A stretch of 64,000 nt of DNA from Lunularia cruciata (Eukaryota; Streptophyta; Marchantiopsida; Lunulariales; Lunulariaceae): positions 56,115,001-56,179,000 of the forward strand of contig OX419755.1 in the NCBI GenBank assembly GCA_948567375.1. The letters run 5' to 3'. Below, piece by piece: positions 56,031 to 64,000 of the stretch. The notes below the pieces were generated by a model. The model saw nothing but the letters and a program-made list of their open reading frames with translations, made no database searches and was not told where the DNA came from. Position 1 is the stretch's first letter; every line of letters starts with the position of its first letter. The position numbers were made by a program, and so were the translations under genes.

Positions 56031-56767
56031 TGTAAAACCAATAGTTAGATATATTTTCTAGAGATGAAATTGACTTGGTAACATCTAGAAGGATGTTAGG
56101 TATGGTGGGCTAGGTAGATCAGATAGAGGTTTAGAAAGAGCACTTCTACTAATAGAGCAAGAGCAAAAAACAACTTGAAAATGCAATACCAATAGCTAAA
56201 TATATGATCTAGAGGTGAAAATTGGATTGTTAACATCTAGGAGGATATTATAGATAATGGACTAAGTAGATTAGATAGAGTTATCACCAAGAGAGTACTT
56301 CTACTAATAGGACAAGAGCCAAGAATAGCCTAAAAACTTCAAAGTCAATTTTGGAGGCCTAAACAAATGAATTAGGCCTCAAAAATTAGCTTATCCCCCC
56401 CCTTTCCTTGTAGGTAAAAAGGCTAACCTTCCTTCTCCCAAGTTTGTCTCATTGAGAGCTTTCCAATGGTACCTCACCCATACAATTTGGAGTTTCATAC
56501 AAGAAGATTCCTAAAAGATTCCTCTAGTCAAAGATGATTTGACCAACCAGATAGGATCAGAACCAACATGTCACCATGCATGCAACTAATCTAAGTGTAG
56601 AGCTCATTGACATGTCACCAATCCATGTATTTTATCCGAGGGTGGAGCTTCCTTTAGGGGAGTCTCCTTCGCTCTATAATACAATCAAGGTGCTCCTTTA
56701 GGGCATCGGAAGTTGTGTGTTTCTTCTTTTGTGTTTCTCTTCAGGTCTCTTATCCTTGGAAGATTAA
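56031..56767 (+). repeat. Family C LTR, plus orientation, diverged
   Basis: It runs from TGTAAAACCAATAG to about CCTTGGAAGATTA and aligns with the reverse complement of 26788-27529. A purine run (GAGAGGAAAGTAGGAG) just before it resembles the polypurine tract at 58655, so it may be a 3' LTR. A partial repeat of its end follows to about 56836. Confidence 0.7.
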
Positions 56768-56836
56768 AATTGTGTGAAGTTGTGTGTTTATTTTTCTATG
56801 TTTCTCTTCAGGTTTCCTATCATCAAAAGATTATAG

Positions 56837-57566
56837 GGTGTCGAGATAGCCCAACTACCCAAAAACACTATAAGTGCCATCTCCTCCATAGATAGCAAGC
56901 CAAACCCTCCACACAAGATTGGCAAAACCATCTATCTATGTGACCAAATCCCCTATCACACACTCAAATATCCCCGGTCCAATAATATCACAAAAGACTC
57001 CCATAATCCTCCTATTAAAGGCTCTCAGACTTGAGAGGAGAACAAGGAGGGATTGTGCAAAGGAGGTAATTTGTCAACAAGCAATACTAGAGGAGAGTAT
57101 ACCAAATCCCCCCTATGGATCTCCTAATAATTGAAGGTCATTCACATGGAGAACATCCTCTGCAAGTGCAACATCTAAGAAGCATGTGACAAAATCCTTG
57201 GACCATTTCATTTTTGAGCTATGGTTTGAAATAGGGAAAGTTAAATGAGTGATTTGGGAGACTTTTGAGTAAATGTAATTAGTGTTAATCCACATGAAAT
57301 AAGCAAATGTGTCAAAACATGCAGCATGTCCAAATGTCCAAACATGAAAACATGAAACATGTGTAGCATGTCCGAACATGAAATTAGCAAATATATCAAC
57401 ATGTACAGTGTAACAATATGGAGTTAGCAACATAGTTAGTAATGCTAACAAAGTAGAGAGTAAGCCAAATTAGCCCAAAATATTCTAGAAGCACCTAGAG
57501 AGCTTCTTGGGAAACTTCCCGACTAGCTTAACGTGCTCCCCAAGTAGGTAGCTTCTAGAAGGAAGT
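56837..57566. other. Degraded sequence with family E-like segment
   Basis: From about 57450 to 57566 the reverse complement resembles 30.29-30.43 kb (CTTCCTTCTAGAAG, CTAGGTGCTTCTAGAA). The rest shows CATGAAACATG-type short repeats near 57310-57400 and nothing else recognised. Confidence 0.4.
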
Positions 57567-57903
57567 TGTAATACAAAGAGCTAGCCACATGATCTAGATG
57601 TGAAATTTGGTTTGGTAACATCTAGAATGATGTTATACATGATGGTCAAAATAGATCAGATAGAAGTATCACCAAAAGAGTACTTCTACAAATAGAGCAA
57701 AAACCAAAATAGACTTGAGAACCTTAGAACCAATAGCTAGACATATGATTTAAAGGTAAGAATTGGTTTGATAACATATGGAAGGATGTTACACATGATG
57801 GACTAAGTAGATCAGAAAGAGGTATCACCAAAAGAGGACTTCTACTAATAGAGTAGGAACCAAAATATGCCTGAAATCTTTGAAGGCAATTTCGGAGGCC
57901 TAA
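57567..57903 (+). repeat. Family C LTR, 5' part, plus orientation
   Basis: It starts TGTAATACAAAGAGCTAGCC and ends GGAGGCCTAA, abutting the oppositely oriented LTR at 57904. It corresponds to the first 337 bp of the LTR. Confidence 0.8.
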
Positions 57904-58654
57904 TGTAATACTCTGAGGATAGGAGACTTGAAGAGAAACACACACTTTCACACTCAAACTCCGATGCCCCAAAGGAGCACCTTCTCTTTATTATATAGGC
58001 AAAGCAAATCTCCTCCAATGAAGCTCCACCATAGGATTAGGTACATAGATAGGTGACATGTCAACAAGCTCTACCCTTGGATTACTTACTTGGATGGGTG
58101 GCATGTCGGTCCTATCTGGTTGGTCAAACAAGCTTTGACCAAAGCGAATCTTTTAGGGAATCTTCCTATAGGAATCTCAGAATCACGTAGGTGAGGTACT
58201 GTTGGAAAGCTCTTGATGAGACAAAGCAAGGGGGGTGGGAAAGCCAACCTTTCCTATGTTGTTGGGGGGGGGGGGGGGGGGGGGAATATGCACATTTTGA
58301 GGCCTAATTCATCCGTTTAGGCCTCCAAAATTGCCTTCAAAGATTTCAAGCATATTTTGGTTCCAACTCTATTAGTAGAAGTCCCCATTTGGTGAAACCT
58401 CTTTCTGATCTATTCAGTCCATCCTCTGTAACATCCTTTTAAATGTTACCAACCCAATTCTCACCTTCAAATCATATGTCTAGCTATTGGTTCTAAGGTT
58501 TTCAAATCTATTTCGGTTTTCTGTCCTATAAGTAGAAGTACCCTTTTGGTGATACTTCTATCTGATCTATTTTTACCATCATGTATAACATCATTTAAGA
58601 TGTTACCAAACGAAATTTCACATCTAGATCATATGGCTAGCTCTTGGTATTACA
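57904..58654 (-). repeat. Family C 3' LTR (751 bp)
   Basis: The minus strand runs TGTAATACCAAGAG to CTCAGAGTATTACA and follows the integrase-chromodomain remnant of its own element. A run of 21 G (58264-58284) marks an expanded homopolymer. Confidence 0.85.
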
Positions 58655-58672
58655 AACCTCCCTACTTTTAAG
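58655..58672 (-). promoter_or_regulatory. Polypurine tract of family C
   Basis: The minus strand reads CTTAAAAGTAGGGAGGTT directly before the LTR start TGTAATACC. Confidence 0.65.
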
Positions 58673-59079
58673 ACACAACGTCCTCATTGTGCAACTGTTG
58701 CTCAAATGCTTGCACCAACACCGGTGCATGTGTCAAATTGGCAGCGGGTTCCCAAGTTGCTTCATAGAGAGAGCAACCTTTCCACTAGACAAGATAATCT
58801 ACCCGTGGATGATGAGTACCACGCATGCATATTTGGAGAATACGCTCCACTTCATATTCCTCGTTGCCATCAATGAATGTCTTGTGTGGAATGACCCAAG
58901 CCTGATTGGGGAGCATATTTGCATAGTAGGAAAACATGGAACACTGGATGGATCTTCATGTGTGGTGGTAGCTCAAGGTGATAGGCCACAGTGCCAACTT
59001 GACGGAGAATTGAGAAAGGCCCAATAAAACGAGGTCTGAGCTTATGAGGTCCCACTAATGTGAGGTTGGTTGTCGATAC
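58673..59079 (-). pseudogene. Family C integrase C-terminus and chromodomain
   Basis: The minus strand reads KLRPRFIGPFSILRQVGTVA and HPVFHVFLLCKY, the GPY/F-type integrase tail. In another frame EYEVERILQICMRG, then VDYLV-stop-WKG and YEATWEPAANL form a chromodomain. One frameshift and a TAG interrupt it. This identifies family C as a chromovirus. The rest of the element is missing; family B copy 2 begins at 59080. Confidence 0.8.
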
Positions 59080-59634
59080 TGTCGTGCGTATACACATTGC
59101 TACACAACATACATCGCTGTCAACATCATACACTATAAAAGCAAAACTCACACATAAGTTATACATATACTCTAAAGTGCCACAATAATCAGATTGCTTA
59201 ACACTCTAAACTCAACTCAACTCAGATCAGTACTTGATCTGTCACTCTATAAACTACCAACAATTGGGCACTGATTACAGTCAAGCCACACCCACTCAAG
59301 CATAGAGAATCCAGGTGACGCTCGCCGGCCTCTGTCCACCATAGCCAGGAACTCGAAGGCTCAACATTAGAGAAGTGAGCTCTCTGGAGCTCACTTCGAA
59401 ACTATACCCCCTGGACTCGAGCTAGCCCTGAAACCCTAACGGTCCCGCTGACGGCACACTCGACGGTGCAAACGGTGCAAAGTGACAGTGGGCCCCACCG
59501 TGAATTCAGTACCCCGAACACAAAATCTAACCGTCGGAAAGTAGTCCCTAAGAAACTGCTAGAATAACTCTAACTACCATCACTGGAACTCCAGTGTCCG
59601 AGCATCTAGATGCGGAACTACAAATGGCGTGACA
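59080..59634 (-). repeat. Family B 3' LTR, copy 2 (555 bp)
   Basis: The minus strand runs TGTCACGCC to CGCACGACA, the same length as the LTR at 22765-23319. Confidence 0.85.
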
Positions 59635-59636
59635 GC

Positions 59637-59741
59637 TGTCGTGCGTATACACATCGCTACACAACATACATCGCTGTCAACATCATACACTATAAAAGCA
59701 AAACTCACACATAAGTCATACATAGACTCTAAAGTGCCACA
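59637..59741 (-). repeat. Extra copy of the LTR end segment, copy 2
   Basis: The 105-bp TGTGGCACTTTAG to CGCACGACA block lies between the polypurine tract (59742-59761) and the LTR, exactly as in copy 1. Confidence 0.85.
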
Positions 59742-59910
59742 ATCGCCCCCCTAGCTGGCGGTTAGGTCCCTCTAACTCCAGATAGCCATCTACTCTAAGT
59801 ATATGGTATACCCTCTAATGGGCAAAGATCAGGAGGCCGAGTGCTATGGAGCCCCATCGTTAGTCGCCTGTCTGCAATCTATACCATATAAAGAATGAAC
59901 TAGCTATAGG

Positions 59911-60315
59911 TCAAGTACATCTAGGACATAACCACTGTCCCTGAGGAACCACCGTGAGGGGAGGAGTCATACATGCCATATGCCATCCTCTCGAACAGCT
60001 ATCACACACTAACATAGTAGCAGCTCCACCAGAAGAGCCACATAACATACACCTCAAGCCTGCACGTACAAGTGCCAAGCTTGGGTCCATAGTACCATCA
60101 ATGTTTGGAAGGTGGCATGGCGCACAATTGCGCACATGATCCTTCCAAACAACACCATCACGTCCTTCTAACACAAGGACTCCAGATGGCAAAACCTCAC
60201 GCACTCTCAAGATAGTGCGGCCTGTAGAAACATCAAGTGTCGTCGGTGCTGTCTGCTGTAGATATACATAGTCACATGGATGAAATCGACGGATTGAGGG
60301 TCTATAACCTCCTCC
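59911..60315 (-). pseudogene. Integrase C-terminal domain and PHD finger (copy 2)
   Basis: The segment has HPCDYVYLQQTAPTTLDVST and then VREVLPSGVLVLEGRDGVVW, followed by the PHD finger with CMLC, CDSC, GWHMAC and WLCPRC. All eight ligands are intact, with LVCDSCSRGWHMACMTPP as the core. The protein ends shortly after the last Cys pair. It is separated from the integrase core by the TGA also found in copy 1. Confidence 0.88.
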
Positions 60316-61311
60316 TCAAATGGTAGCATAGCGTAAAGTATCTCTATGCTGAGCCATCGCCAAGTTCTCAAAGGCCATCGGCATCACTCTCCAAAAGATC
60401 TCTGCCCACTGAGAACATGCGCTCATCCATACATCGGGGTCATCCAAGTCCAAAACTATAGTAGCATCTCGACGAATGGCTGCAGGTAAATCTGGATCTC
60501 GTCCATAGAGTAGGAAGTATGGAGAGAAGGATGCTAAGGAGGCTTGCCGGCTGAGCCAATAGCCCATGGCCAACCAAGGTAACTGGAGATCCCAATCTCC
60601 CAAGTGGCCTCTCTGCAAACCATACTTTTGCAATCCTCTCTTCACCGTCTGAACCACTCTCTGTGCTAAGCCATCTGCCTCAGGGTGATCTCGGGATGTA
60701 GTACGATGATCAATCAAAGCCTTGTCACACAAGACCTGAAACTCTCCCAAGAACTCTGTACCCTGATCAGTCAAAACCTCAGCTGGTGCACCAAAATGAC
60801 TAAGAACTCGATCCAAGAACGAGTAAGCTGTCCCTTCACTAGACTTGTCAGGAATTGCCACCAACTCAATCCACTTGGAGAAGTGCTCCACCATCACCAA
60901 AACATACCGATGATGTCTCACAGTCAGCGGTAAAGGTCCGGCAAAGTCCAAACTCCAACGGTAACCCAATCCCATGATAGGTAATGGGTGTAACTGTGGC
61001 GTAGGAGCATTGAATGATGCTCTAACTCAGTCACAAACCATACATCTGGCAACAAACTGCTGTACCTCGGTCTGCATACCGCGCCACCAATAATGACTCT
61101 GAAGTAAGCTATATGTACGCTTTACTCCAAAATGTCCTAGCTCCTCATGAGCATGACGGACCAACTGTGGTCTCTGTGATGGAAGTGGTACTACTCGCAC
61201 TCTACCATCCTCCCCATACACGCAAAAGGTGTCTACCCTCCAATCTGAACCGTCTGGCTTGCTGAAGAACACGGTCTCTCTCCTTGGCCCCAATTGTGCC
61301 ACCCACAACAC
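60316..61311 (-). pseudogene. Family B integrase (copy 2)
   Basis: The zinc module has HAHEELGHFGVKRTYSLL and CMVCD. A CGA-to-TGA stop follows (about 61028), and then an open core of 219 codons with WSLDFAGPLPL, VLTDQGTEFLGEF and HPEADGLAQRVVQ, the complete D,D-35-E triad. The core therefore looks catalytically complete apart from the flanking breaks. Confidence 0.88.
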
Positions 61312-62676
61312 CAGTGCGAAGATAGTCCATCACTAAGACATCATCATGAATGTCTCGCTGAACTGTACCAATATCTTCACTCTTTGGATCTGTGACCTCA
61401 ATAACTCCTCCTATATGCGCTGAGAGAGATACCACCAAAGTCTCTGCAAATATACATAGAAAGGCCGATGCATGCCAACCTGGCACCATCTCCTCATCTG
61501 TCTCACCATGCCAACGTGCTCCGGTCTGATCCTGCTGGCTGGGACATGGGTTTCTACTCAACCCATCTGCATCACGATTCACCACTCCAGGTCTGTGAAC
61601 AACCGTGAAATCATACTCTTGTAAAATCAGAGCCCATCGTGCAAGCTTCCCTGAAAGCTTGTCAGACTTCATCAACCACTTCAGCGGCTGATGATCAGTG
61701 ATGAGAATGAAGGGGTTACCAAATAGGTAACATCGGAAATGTGCTACTGCCCAAACTGCTGCCAAGCACTCTCCCTCATATGAACTATACTTCGCCTCCG
61801 CTGAATTGTTGGAGCGACTAGCATAGGCCACCACAAACTCCTTCTCCTCATCATCATGTTGGGTGAGCACCGCTCCAAGCCCCAACATACTCCAATCAGT
61901 GTGAACCTGAAATGGTCGTCCCCTGATCGGTCTCCTCAAAATAGGAGCAGATGTCAACCTCTCCTTGAGCTCTACAAAAGCTCTCTCCTGCTCATCTCCC
62001 CAACACCACTCTTGTGTAAGCTTGGTCAGCTTTGTCAAGGCCTTGGCAATGGCGCTAAATCCTCTAACATAGCGGCGATAGAAGTTTGCCAACCCAAGGA
62101 ATGCTCGCACTCTGCTCACATCCGTAGGCCGAGGAATACGTGCAATAGCCTCCACCTTGGTCTGCTGGACACCAAGTCCTCCGGGGTAGATAGTGTGACC
62201 CAAATACTCAACCTGCTCGTGGAAGAACCTACAGTTCCCAGGATGTAGTTTGAGTCCATGAGATCTCAACCTCTCAAACACCTCCAACAACTGTCTCTCA
62301 TGCTCCTCCACAGTAGTGCTATAAACCAAAATGTCATCAATATAGCACCGAGCAAAATCCAATCCAGCTAGGATCCTATCCATGACCCTTTGGAACTCAG
62401 CAGGAGCATTCTTTAACCCAAATGGTAAGAACCTCCACTGATATAACACATCCTTGCCGTGAGGATCAATAGCCCAAAATGCTGTCTTGGACTTATCCTC
62501 CTCCCTGATCGGCAACTGATGATATCCCGCTCGAAGATCCAAAGTACTGAAGACCTTTGCATGCCCAATCGCATCAAAAATCTCCTCCGGTGTAGGCATG
62601 GCATACCAATCAGCCCTGGTCTATCGGTTGATAGGACGGTAATCTCCACACATCCGCCTATCTGTATAGTTGCCAT
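61202..62676 (-). pseudogene. Family B reverse transcriptase and RNase H (copy 2)
   Basis: An open frame of 465 codons starts at MPTPEEIFDAIGHAKVFSTL. It includes WRFLPFGLKNAPAEFQRVMD, the catalytic CYIDDILVYS, QVHTDWSMLGLGAVLTQ, SSYEGECLAAVWAV and ITDHQPLKWLM, all intact. It is preceded by one TAG (near 62622) where Gln is expected and ends by an extra G (about 61215) relative to copy 1. Apart from these breaks it is close to functional. Confidence 0.9.
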
Positions 62677-63395
62677 GCATATCCTTCTTGGCTGGCATCA
62701 CTGTCGCTGATGCATACTCTCCATGTGAAATCTCCACCAAACCAGCCTCAAAAAGGTCACTACTCCGGCTCTGAATCAATGTCCTCTCCATATCACTATA
62801 TCGATAAGGACGTCAGAAAACAAGTGTGTCGCTAGTCAGCTCAATCCGTATACCAGGTCCCTTCAGAGCACCCAAATCCTTCATACTGAAGGCAAAACAA
62901 CTCGTGTGACTCCTCAAGAACCTCCAAACCCTCCGTCTTTCCTCTCCAGTAAGCTTGGGTCCAAGATCTGGCTCCCAAGTATCCTCTGTAACTGTAGTAG
63001 GAGTGGAAGACGTACTGACTGGCTGCTACACTGGGCCCTTGGGAGCAATAGTGTCATGCTCCCGACCACTAGAGGTCCCAACTTCCGTGTGAAAAACTCC
63101 CTCCACTCTGGCTGCAAGCTCCACACGTCCTCTAGCTGCATCCCATGTGGACCAAGGGTGTAATCCAAGTAGCCCACGCTCACCTGGATGGACTCCAAGT
63201 AGACCACTCTCCCTAGTAGCTACTGGATGTGTCCCAAGAATACCATGTCCACTCGGTCCATCGCCCCCAGCATGTGCCTGAATTGTCTCGATAGGCACAG
63301 GGCTCACAAGTGTGCGAGTGGTGATGCCTATCAAGCGCATCCTACGCTGCTCTGCCAAACCAAGGCTCACAATCTAGGTCAAACAGTTCAGGTCC
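62677..63395 (-). pseudogene. Methyltransferase tail and pre-RT linker (copy 2)
   Basis: The frame at 63026-63370 matches copy 1 from the end of motif X (SLGLAEQRRMRLIGITT) through GGDGPSGHGILGTHP and LLGLHPWSTWDAARG. The second part has REERRKVWRFLRSHTS-like text before RT. This shows that the methyltransferase was also part of this copy before the family A LTR was inserted. The 380-bp duplication of copy 1 is not visible here. Confidence 0.75.
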
Positions 63396-64000
63396 TGTAA
63401 CACCCATTTGTGCATGTGTGTGGTATTGTGATATTTAGCTTGGTATTACAAGTACTTAAGAGATATTATTTATATAGAGATAAAGGATGGTTCTATATTA
63501 GTCATGGTTAGCTAAAGTTAGTCATAGCTAAGATAGATAGGACCTTACTTTAGAGGAAGTAGAAAAGATGAGCACCACTATTTTGGATTTTAGTGTGTTG
63601 ACTTGGTATTATTCCTAGGTGTTTGGCTTTGGGGAAAGAGTTGAGAACTCTTGGGCCCGCAAGCCTTTTTGTTTTGGATTCTTCTTTAGTCCAAGGATAG
63701 CCCATGTGAAGGAATCCTTGCTTTAGTGGTTGGGTCAAGATAAGGGGAATATGCCCATGTGAATGGATATTCCTTTCTACTTTTTGACTTTACTTGACTT
63801 TTAGTCTAGTAACTTGAGTTACTACGGTAATTAGTAACTTTGGTACGTAACTATTTCACAAGTATATAAACAAGGAGTGAGGAGGTACTCATCATCCTTT
63901 CATTTGCAACTATCTCTCTCTCATTGAGTTCTCTAGTGAGCAATGTCTTGAGTCTTGGAGTGTTAGCCTTGGAGGAGTATGATGGAGTTGGGGTTCCTTG
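63396..64000 (+). repeat. Family A LTR, running out of the window
   Basis: It starts TGTAACACCC inside the methyltransferase region of family B copy 2 and matches the solo LTR at 23960 to the window end, minus its last ~85 bp. Whether it is a solo LTR or the start of a full element cannot be seen. Confidence 0.85.

Larger units (their letters stand above)
59080..63395 (-). mobile_element. Family B copy 2, 5'-truncated
   Basis: On the minus strand it runs from the last residues of the methyltransferase (about 63395) through linker, RT, RNase H, integrase and PHD finger to the 3' LTR. It is better preserved than copy 1. The upstream half is cut off by a family A LTR at 63396. Confidence 0.88.

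Noticed and set aside
1-64000. CRISPR arrays, bacterial operons or phage modules
   Set aside because: No evenly spaced repeats and no prokaryotic gene organisation; spliced plant genes exclude a prokaryotic origin.

Overview
This is a nuclear plant chromosome segment. The evidence is spliced genes with GT-AG introns, a plastid Tat subunit and a plastid sugar carrier with transit-peptide-like N-termini, an F-box/kelch-type gene, and many Ty3-type LTR retrotransposons. The species cannot be named from the sequence. A non-seed land plant is my weak guess, because the captured methyltransferase has its motifs in the unpermuted Dnmt3 order.

Layout. Positions 1-31 kb and 54.8-64 kb are nested, decayed transposons. 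Positions 31-54.8 kb are a gene island with almost no recognisable transposons. It holds a YqaJ-fold exonuclease (34.5-35.6 kb), a 12-exon plastid glucose-transporter-like gene (36.4-40.5 kb, minus), an F-box gene (42.7-43.9 kb, minus), a 3-exon THA4/TatA gene (46.5-47.8 kb) and a GC-rich intronless haem-oxygenase-like diiron protein (51.4-52.0 kb, minus).

Transposons. Family A is a Ty3 element without a chromodomain and with a ~691-bp LTR. It has one fairly complete copy (117-7411, minus), one degraded copy (23.3-27.8 kb) and further LTRs. Family B has one ~10.2-kb copy (13101-23319, plus) and one 5'-truncated copy (59080-63395, minus). Family C is a chromodomain element with ~740-bp LTRs. 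There is also a non-coding, purine-rich 5-kb unit between repeats (7.4-13.1 kb), a gag relic with a possible LTR (27.8-31.1 kb), and the 3' end of a LINE with a restriction-like endonuclease (54.8-55.7 kb).

The most notable content is family B. Between protease and reverse transcriptase it carries a C5 cytosine DNA methyltransferase with recognisable motifs I, IV, VI, VIII and X. After the integrase, where chromoviruses carry a chromodomain, it carries a PHD finger. The element therefore combined a chromatin 'writer' and a histone 'reader' with a retrotransposon. Both copies are now broken. Where the two copies can be compared, the stops are CAG-to-TAG or CGA-to-TGA transitions, as expected from decay of methylated cytosines, and the catalytic Cys codon of the methyltransferase reads TAT.
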